Below are positions 23,814 through 35,403 of a stretch of DNA of 64,000 nucleotides, piece after piece. Position numbers and translations under genes: made by a program. Source of the stretch: Plantago ovata (taxonomy: Eukaryota; Streptophyta; Magnoliopsida; Lamiales; Plantaginaceae). Under the pieces are notes generated by a model. It did no database searches. It was not told the origin of the DNA and worked only from the letters and a program-made list of their open reading frames with translations. The first letter of the stretch is position 1; the number at the start of each line of letters is the position of its first letter. The stretch spans positions 96,976,365 to 97,040,364 of the forward strand of contig CM051455.1 of assembly GCA_028274465.1 (NCBI GenBank), written 5' to 3'.

Positions 23814-25837
23814 AACTTTTGCATAGCTGGGTTTAGCCTATGTTGTGGTTGCCTAACAGGTTTCGCATCTTCCTCTAAGGCTATTTTGTGGGTACATTGC
23901 ACCGGGCTTATACCCTTGATGTCACCTATGCTCCATCCTATGGCTCCGGTATTTCTTTTCAACACCTCCACTAACTTAGCCTCTTCCTCCTTACCAAGAT
24001 TAGAAGATATGATTACAGGTTTAGACTCATTCTCTCCTAGGAAGACATATTTCAAATGGCTTGGTAATGGTTTAAGCTCAAGGGTTGGTTCACTAGGTGG
24101 ATGGGTCACTCCTTCTTCCTCATCTATTCCTAGAGACTCTTCTACTTCTTTTCCTAGAGGAATTTCGGGTGCATTATCTAGGAGGGCTGTCATGGCTAGG
24201 AATTCTTCAGTTACATGATCTTTTTCAAGGTTCATAGTGAGGGCGGCTTCTAAAGGTTCACTAATATGATGAGCAAAGTAAGAATCGCAAGAAACGGGTT
24301 CATAGCAATCAACAAATTTAAGCTCTTCAATTATAGCTTCTTCAGAGTCAATAGCATATACCTGTTTGTATTGTTCAATCTGTACCTTATCTCCGAGCAC
24401 TTCCATAGTGATCTTCTTCCCTCGAAGCTCCAAGCAAGTGTTGGTGGTGGCCATAAAGGGTCTGCCCAAAAGCACTATGTGCTCTTTTTTCGCACTAGTT
24501 CCCTCATCCGCCGTTTCCATTACCACGAAGTCGGTTGGCACGATGAGTCGATCCACCTTTACTAGGATATCCTCAACCACCCCAAGTGGGCGTTTCACAC
24601 TCCGATCAACCATTTGAACGACCATGCTCGTGGGTTGGATTTCTCCTAACCCCAACGCCTTGTAGATGGAGTATGGCATTAGATTAATGTTAGCCCCCAA
24701 ATCAAGCATTGCTTTTGCAGATCGGCCGTTTCCCATGGTGATACTAATGATGAAACTCCCGGGATCTTTTTGTTTCAAGGGTAACTCGTTCACGGAATTA
24801 ACCATCTCGAGTTCAGCTACCTCCCCCTTTTGAAAGATTTTCTTATTACTCCGCACCTCCTTGAAAAATTTCGTGTAGGCGGGAATATTTTGAATCAATT
24901 CCAAAAGGGGAACGTTCACCTCTACTTTTGACAAGATCCCATATATTGGTGAGTCTCGAATATCTCTCTTAGCCTCCTTAACTCTCCCTGGAAATGGAAG
25001 ATGTGGCTTAGGAGGCACGTAAGGGTTGGCTGACTTATGAAGTTCGCCTTCCTTTTGGTGTGCACCCCCTTGCTCACCTTCCTTTCCCTTTCCGGGAACG
25101 AGCTTGGGAGTTGGTGTCCCTTCTTCTTTCTCCTCCTTTTCCAGCTGCTCATCATTACCTGTATCACATGTATTATTAGGCAATGATTTAGCTTTAGAAG
25201 GATACATCAAAGGATATGGGGGTCTTGATTCCTTGCCACTCCGCAAAAGTATGTTTGCCTCTTCAAGTTCTTCCTCAACTCTTGAGCTCTCTCCATGCTC
25301 TTCTTCACTTCCCAAATCAGTCATGAGCTCCTCAATTATCTCGCCTTCAAGATTCAAAATTCCCTCGGTTGGAGAAAATTTCAGATTCTGCTCCCAGGTC
25401 CCAAGCGAGCCGCTTGGGAGAGCGCAAGCGGAACGCTTATCAAGCGCTTCGCTTGGCACCTGACTCCCAATTTTTTCTTCTTTTTCAGCTACTGAAAATT
25501 CAAGCCCCCCACTTGGCTGTCCCAAGCGCTCAGCTTGAGATTTCAGTGAATTTTCCTCTTGCTCATGGCATTCGGATGCCCATTCTTCACTCATTTTCTC
25601 TTCTAGTAACTCGAGCATGACCTCAGATTCTCCTAGAACTTCATACACACACTCCATTCTAGTATCAAAATCCTCTTGGTATTTACCCGCTACTTCGAGC
25701 ACATTTCCCCAAACCTTCATTAGAGTGGATAACACCTCCTCTTCCTCTTCGGAGAAGCACTCCTCTTCACCTTGAGCTTGCGAGTCTTCAGCCTCATAGA
25801 CGTAATATGGAATATTTTCGCCCGAGCATGTCTTCAC
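23810..25837 (-). pseudogene. Athila 1 gag C-terminal/linker and protease
   Basis: The 675-codon frame has an acidic, low-complexity N-terminal third. Residues about 105-150 are encoded by a CCAAGCG/CGCTTGG palindrome cluster (25401-25540), reading as Ser/Gly/Leu/Arg-rich peptide. The aspartic protease core is near residue 390: MLDLGANINLMPYSIYKALG (the D-L-G-A form usual in Athila), followed by VKRPLGVVEDILVKVDR and HIVLLGRPFMAT. It ends LNPAMQKL at a frameshift stop just before the RT. Confidence 0.9.
25401..25540 (-). repeat. CCAAGCG/CGCTTGG palindrome cluster inside the Athila 1 ORF
   Basis: CCAAGCGAGCCGCTTGG (25401-25417), a weaker GCAAGCGGAACGCTTA (25424-25439), CAAGCGCTTCGCTTGG (25441-25456) and a degenerate copy near 25521-25536 all lie within translated sequence. 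Confidence 0.85.
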
Positions 25838-26553
25838 TTTATATCGAAGTTGTCATCATAAGAACTAATGGCAATAGGCTTGGGTGCTCGATACATCTCT
25901 GAGTAGTCAACCGGTGGCACAAGAGTACGGTTATGTGTCGCAACGAGCAATCTCCCAAAAACCTCTTTGATTTGGGATACGGTACAACTCTCCATACCGT
26001 CACATGCACCATCTATCACCAACTGCAAGTCTTCATCCAATCCCCGATAAAAACAAGTAATCAGTTCATATTCGCTCAACCGATGATGTGGCCATTCGCT
26101 CTTGTAGAGCTCAAATCTCTCTAGAGCATCACAGAACCTTTCTCCCTTCCGCTGAGTGAATTCAATTATCCGCCTCTTGAGCTCTTCATTTTCCCTAGAC
26201 GAAAGGAACCGATCAAGAAAGGCGTCTACCACGTCTTGCCAACTCCTCAGTGATCCCCCAGGCAAAGATCTCAACCATTCCTTGGGTTTTCCAGTAAGAG
26301 CACATGGAAACAACCGACGCAAGAGCTGATCATCATTCAAATCACGTGGTGGTAACAACCCAACATCACGCCGGTATTCTACCACGAATCGTAATGCATT
26401 CTCGCAAGGCGAATCTCGGAAGGTAGCTATGCTATAGAGAATTTCATCAGTGACCTCATATAACCTAGCCTCCGGTTCAAGATAAATCGCCGGCTCTTTC
26501 CTTATCGCCTCATACCGGACCTTGAAGGCTTCGTTCAAGCAAACTTCTTCCAT
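25834..26553 (-). pseudogene. Athila 1 Gag (retrotrans_gag domain)
   Basis: The 239-codon ORF opens MEEVCLNEAFKVRYEAIRKE about 150 bp after the PBS. The retrotransposon gag core is clear: LTGKPKEWLRSLPGGSLRSW, VVDAFLDRFLSSREN and CFYRGLDEDLQLVIDG. These form the capsid-like fold that packages element RNA. It ends at a TGA where the next ORF begins in another frame (AAGTGAAG), so the gag-protease junction is frameshifted. No zinc knuckle is seen. Confidence 0.92.
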
Positions 26554-26701
26554 ACCTGTCCAACAACAAAGCCTTCAACTAACTGTAAGTTTCTGTTAGT
26601 TACGCAAAACTTTCACACAATTCAATCAAGAAAGAAATAAGGGGTGGGAAAGAGATGTTGGCTGAAAAAAACCAAACAAAAACACCAACCAAAGGAGTTA
26701 A

Positions 26702-26720
26702 GTCCCCGGCAGCGGCGCCA
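26702..26720 (-). other. Athila 1 primer binding site
   Basis: In the element sense it reads TGGCGCCGCTGCCGGGGAC, three bases after the 5' LTR end. This is the usual Athila/Tat PBS form, complementary to a tRNA 3' end ending in CCA. An identical site is at 32451-32469. Confidence 0.92.
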
Positions 26721-26723
26721 AAT

Positions 26724-28095
26724 TGATGATGTCGTTTTTCACCAATTAAATTTGTTTAAAAAGCCAAAGAACACCTTTCACTACACAAACAGAGTGCAGT
26801 GGCAAGTTGTCCCCGAGTGTCATTCTCTCGGGACCTAACGTGGCTTTGTTTGTGGTTTTTGCTAGTTTTTTCAGACAACGTGTTCAAGTGTTTATAGAAT
26901 TGTTTTCTTAGAACAAAGCAACGAGAAATCATATTGTTGTAATCAAGTTTGGAAAACGGTTGGTGGTAGAAATCAAATACACATGCATGGGTTACGAATA
27001 TGCTCACAAGTTCAGTGCGTAAAACCTTCGATCAAGTCTGCTAAGCAACTTGTCTAGGTAACTTTCAAGACACACATCATGAAAGGCCACTATCAATACT
27101 TTAGGGGTGTTTGTCACTAACACCATTTATCTAGCATGCTACAAATCACTAACATACAATCCTATAGCTTTCATTGACCAACGAGTTTGTCACATACTCT
27201 ATTCGAATATATTTTATAGGCAACTACGAATCATATGAAGTAATTTGCAGCAAGATTGACTCACAACCTCATGTAAGCATAAGCATAACCCATAGCATGC
27301 ATATTCTACATTCTACCACCAACACAAAGAATTTAGCTACTCATATTCATCAACATAGACATCAAATCATATGAATTGTAACTAGAATACATCAAATCAA
27401 ACTACTAGACAAGAGATAATGAAACAATGTTACCACCAAGCTGTCACTAATCGGTGGGTATTGATGAAAACCTCTCCGTAGATGAAACAATGGATGCAAT
27501 CCTATGCCAAAACCTTTAATCCAATCTAAAATACAATGTAATCTGAGTTTTCTCTCCGTTTTGGGGCTTAGGAGCTCTGCCAAAATGAAGCCAATGTTCA
27601 AAGTCTGTGAAACGTAACTGAAAATCAGATTTAAGAAGGAAAATCCGAAAACGTGTTCGCTTGGAGAGGCCAAGCGGAGCGCTTGGGCCCTCCAAGCACT
27701 TCGCTTGGCTGCTGTGCCAAAACTACTGGAAAATGAAGCGGAGCGCTTCACTATTCCAAGCGCTTAGCTTGGCTCCTGGGCAGATTTTTGTCTTCCAACT
27801 CAATCTTTTTGCCCTCGTACGGCCCTCGGGTGCCTTGGACTCATCCTTCTCAATGCTTATTGATGCTCAAACACTCACGAACAAGCCGTGGAGATCAAGG
27901 AACTTCAACGGGGCCATTTTCTATCAAAAAAGCTCGTTTTTAGCTCCAAAAACGCCATTTCGTTCCTAAGTGCCTGGAAATGCAGAAAACAATAAACGTG
28001 ACACTATTCTACAAAACTAACCAAAAAACAAGGCTAAAAGATAGCAAAAGAAGGTAAAAAAAGACAAGATGAACGCGTAAAAAATACGTTCATTA
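26724..28095 (-). repeat. Athila 1 5' LTR
   Basis: TGATGATGTCG...CGTTCATTA, 1372 bp. It is 15 bp shorter than its partner. Most of the difference is the loss of the first palindrome: the left LTR has GCTGCCAAGCGGACCGCTTGG where the right has only GTTCGCTTGG (about 27656). The two LTRs are otherwise nearly identical by eye. Confidence 0.92.
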
Positions 28096-28100
28096 GCCAT

Positions 28101-28588
28101 TTGTCTGGGTCAATATCAATTATTGCCTCTTTGTAGGTCTCGGGATCTTCTCGATCTGATAAGCCGACATCAAGTTCACTGATGTCTTCTAGCATAAGGC
28201 TTTGCTTCTGAGGTCCTTTTAGGATCCTCTTCGACCTACGGAGCTCGACTTGTTCTGGTGCTTTTCTTTTCTGGCTTCGTGTAACACGAACATTATCAGT
28301 GGGTACTGATGCAGCTGGTCGCTGGGCGCGACCCTGTTCCCTTGCGGGAGGCTGCTCTTGTGCAACTTGTTGCACAGGTTGGTTGACAACGGGTTCTATT
28401 GGTGTGGTTTCAACTGTTGATCTAATCACAGGACTCCCACTGACTATGACATGCCTAGCAAGTGTTATATCATCACCCTTGTCTGCTTCGAAAGCTCCCA
28501 CTGAACTTGAGTCCAAATCAGAAGATTTAGAGAACTCATGTTCGCGCGTGTCAAAGTCTTGAATTTCTTCAAGTTCTATCATCCCCAC
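28101..28588 (-). pseudogene. Copia 1 pol linker between integrase and RT
   Basis: This reading continues pol upstream of Athila 1. It is a Gln/Pro/Arg-rich linker with RRSKRILKGPQKQ and ends in YKEAIIDIDPDKW, the entry to the Copia RT. It is preceded by a frame break next to LPKYLWG at about 28579-28590. There the C-terminal integrase segment that normally follows is missing, so pol carries an internal deletion of probably more than 100 codons. Confidence 0.85.
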
Positions 28589-29982
28589 AGATATTTTGGA
28601 AGAGTCGAGAATCCAATCGTTGATCTTACCATGTCTAACAGGGTTCGATTCCTCCTCTCAGACACACCATTTAACTGTGGTGTTCCAGGAGGAGTCCATT
28701 GCGATTGAATTCCATTTTCCTTCAAGTAGTCGATAAATTCTTCACTAAGGTATTCACCTCCTCGATCTGATCGAAGAGTGACTATCCTTAGGTTCAATTC
28801 ATTCTCGACTTCATTCCTAAACTCCTTGAATTTCCCAAAGGTCTCGGATTTATTCTTCATAAGATAAATATATCCATACCTTGAGAAATCGTCAGTAAAG
28901 GTAACGAAGTAAGGATAACCCCCACGCGCATGGACTTTAAAAGGTCCACATACATCGGTATGTAGCTCTAAGCAGCGAGTGGCACGAACACCTTGTCCAA
29001 CAAAAGGTTTGTTTGTCATCTTACCCTTAACACATGATTCGCATGTACCATATGATTCAAAATCAAATGGTTCTAAGTAGTCCAACTTCCTTAGTCTTTG
29101 AATCCGTGTTTCATTGATATGGCCTAACCGACAATGCCATAGATAAGATGGATTATTCTTCCTACTTGAAGACGGTTGTTTGTTATGTATTTGAAATAAA
29201 GGTAGACTACTTTGCAAAATATATAAACCATTCACCAAGCGAGCTTTTCCATAATACTGATCATTTAATGAAAAATAACAAGTATTATTCGCAAATCGAA
29301 AGGAAAACCCCAAATTGTCCAACAATGGAATGGAAACAATATTTCTGACAATGGATGGAACAAAATAATTATCAAGTTCCAAACATTGTCCTGATGGTAA
29401 ATCTATCTTGCAGCGCCCAACGCGTTTGGCTTCAACTGGATTGTTGTTCCCAACATGCAAGTCGATTTCACCTTGCTTGACTAGCCTGTGTTCAATTAGC
29501 CCCTGCACATTATTGCAAATGTGCGAGCCACAGGCTGTATCTAATACCCAACCATTGGAGTCAAAAGTAGTCATGTTCATTTCAATAACAAACATACCTG
29601 AGCTAGAAGCCGGCGACTTCTTAGCTTGATCTGCCCTTAGCTTAGGGCAATCTTTCTTCCAATGCCCTTTCTGCTTACAGAAAAAACATTCATCTGTGTG
29701 TACCGTTCCGCTCCTCTTGAACTTCCTTTTCTGGTTCAGACGCTTAGGCTTATCACTCGAAGTGTTAGCCTTGGCTCCCGACTTTCCCTTACCCTTAGCA
29801 CCTTTGTTTCTCGGGTTTGGGTTAGACGATTGCCCAACAAACATGATCGACTTTTCCTTCTTAGGAAGAGTTTGATCATATGTCTTCAGCAGATTATGGA
29901 GTTCGAGCAGTGTTACGTCCTTCGCATTCATGGTGGTTAACGATGAACTGCAAATACGAACTCGACAATGATTGAAGGACAA
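28579..29982 (-). pseudogene. Copia 1 gag C-terminus, protease and integrase
   Basis: The 467-codon frame contains a zinc knuckle (CFFCKQKGHWKKDC, about residue 100), an aspartic protease motif WVLDTACGSHIC (about 145), and a GAG-pre-integrase finger (LWHCRLGHINETRI then CESCVKGKM). The integrase core has Asp in LELHTDVCGPF, Asp in LRSDRGGEYLSEEF and Glu in PQLNGVSERRNR. It stops at LWG with the rest of integrase deleted. Confidence 0.93.
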
Positions 29983-29985
29983 AGA

Positions 29986-30430
29986 TCACCATGATCTTAT
30001 TCTCATCTTGAGAACATGTTCAGACATGTTCCCTCCTTCATTGAGCTTGCATCCGTGTATCTCTTTGATCAAATCAAATTCAACACTTCTGGCTGTCGTC
30101 TTAAAGAACGACTCAAGATGCTTCAGCATCTCATACGGCAACATGCTATCATGTTGTCTCTGCAGCTCATTGCTCATTGCCGCCAGCATAATACACTGCG
30201 CGGATCTAGCATCCTCATGATGCTTATCAGACTTTGCCTTGTTGGCTTGATTCCAAATCAGCAACTTGATCGGCAATCTGATTTTCGGGACACACGGGAT
30301 TAGCCTCGTCCAAGACGTACTCAATCCTTTCGTACCTCAGCACCAAACATATATTCCTGATCCAATCTAGGAAGTTTGGTCCGGTCAAAATTTGCTTCTC
30401 TAAGACATCACGGAGCGAGATACTCGCCAT
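29986..30430 (-). pseudogene. Copia 1 gag N-terminus (frameshifted)
   Basis: The start MASISLRDVLEKQILTGPNF at 30430 matches Copia gag openings, followed by LDWIRNICLVLRYERIEYVL. At about 30230 the frame changes to one reading WNQANKAKSDKHHEDARSAQ and SFFKTTARSVEFDLIKEIHG. This is the UBN2-type gag polypeptide. A homologous, more degraded gag is at 50865-51720. Confidence 0.85.
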
Positions 30431-30966
30431 TTCGGTTTTCCAGGAGAAATAGTATAGAACGAAAATAATAAATCAACTATTGAAATACTATTTCTAAATA
30501 CACAGTCAACATAACTAAACAACAAGGTCCTTTAGCTGTTTAGCTCCCACTATTTTCACATATGCTTGCCCCCACAATAAACATACGGGTAATGTCCAAC
30601 AAGTTACCGTAGTGGCCAAGATCCAAATCCATACTATGCTATACTCCAACGGGGGCTGGTCGCACAACATAATATGACCGGTAGGACTATCCAATTGGGT
30701 CACGCAACTCTTGGTTGTTAAATCTAATTTAACCCGATGCCCTACATACTGTACCTATCGAGGTCGCTAGATACAATATGCAGTAAGTCATAACCATAGG
30801 CTTACTCTAATCTGACGATCACTGCGAGTCTATAAGACGAGGTCGCCAATACAAGAAAACGCAATGAAAGTTCAGAATTAAAGCACCCTATGGAAAGCAT
30901 CTCAGAAATACATACATATATATATTTCTGTACTTATATTGGTTGGGGCTTGTAGCTTGAGGGTTG
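30431..30966 (-). other. Copia 1 untranslated leader (truncated)
   Basis: This is non-coding sequence upstream of gag. It shares words with the Copia 2 leader (51721 onward), for example TAGCTCCCACTATTTTCACA versus TAGTTCTCACTATTTTCACA. The PBS and the LTR-proximal part are absent because Athila 2 starts at 30967 and the deletion to its right removed them. Confidence 0.75.
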
Positions 30967-32447
30967 TGATGAACGTATTTTTGACGCGTTCATCTTGTCT
31001 TTTTTACCTTCTTTTGCTACCTTTTAGCCTTGTTTTTTGGTTAGTTTTGTAGAATAGTGTCACGTTTTGTGTTTTTTGCATTTTCAGACACTTAGGTACG
31101 AAACGGTGTTTTTGGAGCTAAAAACGAAGCATTTTGGATGAAAAATGACCCCGTTGAAGTTCCTTGATCTCCGTGGACATTTTCGTGAGTGTCCTTAGTT
31201 TGATTTAAGCCAATAATCACATTTTTTAGAACTTAGCCTTACCTTGGAAGCAAATTCAAAAGTTCGGGTGGAAGTTTTGGAGTCGTTCAAGTGTTTATGA
31301 TTGACACAGCCTAGCCATTTGGGCCATAACTTTTTCATACAGCATTGTATTGACCTCAAACCAACTTCCACGCGTAGTTAACTCAAAGATATATCCAACG
31401 GTATATTACACGCTCCGATCCGACATTGTATGAGCCCTGTAGAGCGAGTTAAAGTCAGGCAAAAATTCTGGGCAGATTCACTGGAATTCCAGGCGAAGCG
31501 CTTGGCCCCTGTCAAGCCCTTCGCTTGCCAAGCTAAGCGCTTGACAGAAGCCAAGCCCTTCGCTTGGACTCAGATCCAGATCGCGATTTTGGCATTAAAA
31601 CTCGATTTTCAGTTATTTTTTCTCATTCCTTTCACTTTGTAATTGCTGGGGAGAGCTCTTTGAAGCTCCATAGCTCAGATCCATTATCTAGAGGCTTGAT
31701 TATCATCAAGAAAGACGTGATTACATCCAATTTCATCTTCATTGTATCTTGATCCGTGAGATTTGGGCATTCCACCATCTCGTGACAATCGGTGGTAACT
31801 TGTATCAATTCTCCTTATTTTGATTCTGATTATGAATGTTTGTTATTGTTATTCATATATGATGTTGTTTGTTTCAAGATCCGTTATGAGTAGCTAATTC
31901 ACGATTGTTGGTGGTAGAATGTGGACATGATAGCTAGGGTTATGATTATGCTTGTTGTGCTTTGAACCATTGCGTAAGATCTAAAGTAGCCAATTACAAA
32001 TCTTCGAATACAAGGTAGTGACAGCCCTTATGCTCGCTTAATACTTCTAGATCATCCATACAATTGGGAGTAGCCAATTCCGTATTTTCGAATGCAAAGC
32101 ATGTGACAACTTTGTGGTCAATTAATACTTCTCTATTGTATGTTTAAATGTTCATAGCATGATAGCAAGTTGTAACCCATGGTTTGTCATGTCCACTAAG
32201 CTACCACCAACATCTTTCTCTATTTGATTTTATCTTCCTCTTGATAGTTTCTGATTTGCATGAGTGCTTGGTTTAATCACACAAACTTGCTTGTTGGTTG
32301 ATTACAATTGTTACGCACTAAACAAAGCTACGTTAGGTTCCAAGAGAACGACACTCGGGAACATCTTGCCATTGCACTCTAGTTTGTGTAGTGATAAGTG
32401 TTCTTTGGCTATTAAACAAATTTAATTGGTGAAAAACGACATCATCA
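30967..32447 (+). repeat. Athila 2 5' LTR
   Basis: TGATGAACG...GACATCATCA, 1481 bp. It shares the ends and several internal blocks with the Athila 1 LTR but is clearly diverged. It contains degenerate palindromes (31493-31568), for example CCAAGCCCTTCGCTTGG. Confidence 0.9.
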
Positions 32448-32450
32448 ATT

Positions 32451-32469
32451 TGGCGCCGCTGCCGGGGAC
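32451..32469 (+). other. Athila 2 primer binding site
   Basis: TGGCGCCGCTGCCGGGGAC, three bases after the LTR, is identical to the site in Athila 1. Confidence 0.93.
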
Positions 32470-32643
32470 TTAACTCCTTTGGTTGGTGTTTTTGTTTTGG
32501 TTTTTCAGCCAACATCACTTTCTCACCCCATTTCTTTCCCCCTATTTCTTTGTGCTTAATTCTATGTGTTCTGGTTTTTGTTTCACTAACGGGAACTAAT
32601 CCTTGTATGAGTGTTGTGTTGATTGCACTAGATTTCAGGCGAG

Positions 32644-33267
32644 ATGGCTGAGCAACCACTGAAGTTACTCTCAAAAGTTACGGTTGGGCCTAGTGGTCCA
32701 GCTATTGTTCTCAATGATGCAACGAGGAATCTAGAGCTTAAAGGACACGTGTTCCAGCAATTACCCAGGTTCTATGGCATGGACAATGAGGACGTCATTG
32801 GGTATTTGAATGACTTAGAGAATTTCGTGCTCTACTTGCTTAGACCGGATGATGGAATTACTGATGATGATTTGCAGATGAAGGTTTTCGCTATGGGAGT
32901 TGGGGATAGAGCGAAGGCTTGGTTGAGATCCTTAGAAGCTGGATCTTTGACCACATGGGCTCAAGTGTTTGAAAAATTTATGGATCGGTATTATCCCACT
33001 TCCAAGACTATGGTTATGAAGAGACAAATCAGCACTTTTGAGCAGAAGTATGATGAAGCTTTCCATGAGGCTTATGATCGGTTTAAGGGGTTGCAATATC
33101 GGTGCCCACATCACGGCTTCGATGGAGGTCAGCTCATCCAATTCTTCTATAATGGTTTGCATCCTGGTGTTCAAGCACAAGTGGATAACATTTGTGGAGG
33201 AAGCATGGGAGAGTTGTTTCCGAGTCAAGCTCAAGCTAAGTTGGATATAATGTACCGGAATTCTTAG
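32644..33267 (+). pseudogene. Athila 2 Gag
   Basis: The 207-codon ORF opens MAEQPLKLLSKVTVGPSGPA. The gag core is visible: FYGMDNEDVIGYLNDLENFV, DRAKAWLRSLEAGSLTTWAQ, VFEKFMDRYYPTSKTM and LIQFFYNGLHPGVQAQV. It ends in a TAG at 33265-33267. Gag-like sequence continues in frame afterwards to a second stop near 33396, so the ORF is nearly but not fully intact. It differs in sequence from the Athila 1 Gag, so the two belong to different subfamilies. Confidence 0.85.
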
Positions 33268-33432
33268 AACCGGAATATAAGAGCCAAGATTCATTCAAAA
33301 GAACCTAGAGAAGAACCCATAGCGGCTTTTGAAGAGAAAGTGGGTCCTGGTGATGACTATGAGCAAGGATTCGCCAGTCAACGTCAACATGCTTAGGTAA
33401 ACTATGGGGTACCCGGATATGCTCCATCCTCT

Positions 33433-34362
33433 TTGGTCGCCATGGTGCAAAGCTTGGTAGAAAAGATCGACAAGTTTATGGAATCTTATTACAAGAATCA
33501 GGCTATGAACGAGAAGCGGTTTGAGAACTTGGAGGCTAGTACTTCTTCTCTTAACAGGAAGTTGCAAGAGCTCATTGATAGAGGAGCTAGTCCTGAGCAA
33601 GAGAAGCTTTTGGGTAATACCGAGAGAGCTATGGCCATCAGGGTGGTGACTAATATTCCAATTGAGATCACGGTCACAAGAGAAGGAGCACGAGTAGAGG
33701 TTCCAAGTAGCAAGAAAATCTCTGAGCCTTGCGTTGCTAACGAGGAGCCTAAGCCCTCTATGGTTGAGGAAGAAGTTTCACATATTGAAGAAGAAAGCTC
33801 ATCGTCTGAGGATGAGATGGTGGAAGTACCCGCACTTGAGAGCTTCGATGTGGAAATCGGTCTTGGCACGAAGGATGGTATATTGGCTACATTGGACACA
33901 GGAGCTGGAGTCAATGTCTTGCCGATGAATGTGTATGAAGAATCCCGGTTGACTGGTTTGAAGCCTATGAAAGCTATGGTTCAACTTGCTGATGGGTCTA
34001 TGAGGAGACCTTTGGGAGTTCTCGAAGACTTGGTTATTAGAGTTGCCGGTGTTAAGGTGAAGACGAGCTTCATAGTTATGCCGACTTCGGAAGCCAATCT
34101 TAAGGATGTGGTCCTGTTGGGAAGAGCCTTCATCAATAAGGTGCACATGGTGATTGACATGTACCGTCGTACACGTAGTTTTGAGGTAGATGGCAAGCGA
34201 CACATAGCCATTGTTAATTCATGTGTTGAGAAGACTTGCACTAACAAACTTATAGGATACTTTGGTCCTCTATTCCTTCGTTCAAATGTGCAGGGATTTC
34301 ACCGATTAAAGAGGGCATTGATGGGGAAGTCTAGTACCCAATATGAATTCAACCCCAATTGA
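33433..34362 (+). pseudogene. Athila 2 gag C-terminus and aspartic protease, ending without RT
   Basis: The 309-codon reading begins with a coiled-coil-like segment (MVAMVQSLVEKIDKFMESYY), then an acidic stretch (EEESSSSEDEMVEV) and a retropepsin core LATLDTGAGVNVLPMNVYEE with SMRRPLGVLEDLVIRVAGVK and KDVVLLGRAFINK. It runs to a stop at 34360-34362. After it come GTCGAGCCAACGACGTG and the GGGAGGCAACCCGAGG stem, typical of Athila 3' regions. The whole RT-integrase block is missing. Confidence 0.87.
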
Positions 34363-34569
34363 GCCTTGAAGAGTCGAGCCAACGACGTGTAAACAAAGGC
34401 GCTTCTCGGGAGGCAACCCGAGGTGGTAAGTGTTTTGCATTTAGTTAGCTTTCTTTGTGTTTGTAGTTGTGGCCTGTGTGCCTTTTGTCGTGATTAGTAT
34501 AGTCTAGTTTTTGTCTTGGTGCCTTAGGTGATTTAAGATAGGAAAAAACGTTGAAAATCTGGAAACAGA

Positions 34570-34720
34570 GCCAAGCAAAGCGCTTGGAAGGGCCAAGCGG
34601 CCCACTTGAATTTTCAGAAAGTTACAAAACTTTCTGGAAATTCAAGCGGAGCGCTTGGAACCTCCCAAGCGCTCCGCTTACCAAGCGGACTGCTTGGCTC
34701 CCGCCAAGCGGTCCGCCTGG
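34570..34720 (+). repeat. CCAAGCG/CGCTTGG palindrome cluster, Athila 2
   Basis: Copies include CCAAGCAAAGCGCTTGG, CAAGCGGAGCGCTTGG, CCAAGCGCTCCGCTTACC, CCAAGCGGACTGCTTGG and CCAAGCGGTCCGCCTGG. Most are slightly degenerate 7-8 bp arm palindromes. Confidence 0.82.
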
Positions 34721-35403
34721 ACCCTGTACCCAGATTTTCCTCGTTTTTTCCATTCTTCTCACCTTTGCGCACCCGTTTTCACAGGTTTCTTGAGTCCTTT
34801 CAGGTACTACTCATATAGGAGATTGGACCCGAACCTTTATCTCAGGCAAGTGTACTTTCAATCCAATTTTTCCTTTTCATTCAACTTTTCTCTGCTCGAG
34901 GACGAGCAAAAGTTTAGGTTTGGGGAGGGGGTATTGGATTTTCAGTACTATATGCTTGTGTGGTTCGTACATGCCTGATTTTACTCAAGTTCATGTGATT
35001 TGTCGTGTTTTTTTCAAATTTTTGCATGCATATCATCCATAGATTAGTTGTTGCACGTTGTGTGTGGAGTTTATTGCCAAGTCTTTTGAACTTTTTTATT
35101 GAGTAGACTAAGTGTTTATGACCATTGATCATATGTTGCATCACTTTGCAAGTAGTTTGAGGCTTGTCTCGCTTGGTTTGTCACATTCGCATGTGCACTA
35201 GTTAAGCTTAGTAGTCTCGACATCACCTTGAGTGGTGTTTCTTCTGCTGCGGTTCACGATGGCCTTATGAAATGATGCACGTTTGAGTCTATGGTTGTAA
35301 CCCGTGTAATTATGTACGTAAGAGGCGACAAGTTCTTCACCTCGATTAGAGATTGCCAAATGCCTAGGAAGGAGGTAGTGTGAGGTGTGTGATTCCTTGT
35401 ATC

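Larger units (their letters stand above)
17872..28095 (-). mobile_element. Athila-type Gypsy element 1 (complete structure, broken coding)
   Basis: The 10.2-kb element is flanked by GCCAT at 17867-17871 and 28096-28100, and lies in the same sense as its Copia host. It has two LTRs, a PBS, gag, protease, RT, RNase H, integrase and a long 3' non-coding region. Integrase wording such as [21 protein letters not shown] and [16 protein letters not shown] is typical of the Athila clade. Two frame breaks separate the three long ORFs. The right LTR end reads CATTA instead of CATCA. Confidence 0.94.

Noticed and set aside
33295-34247. Minus-strand ORFs opposite Athila 2 gag/protease
   Set aside because: They are shadows of the plus-strand gag and protease, which carry recognisable domains.
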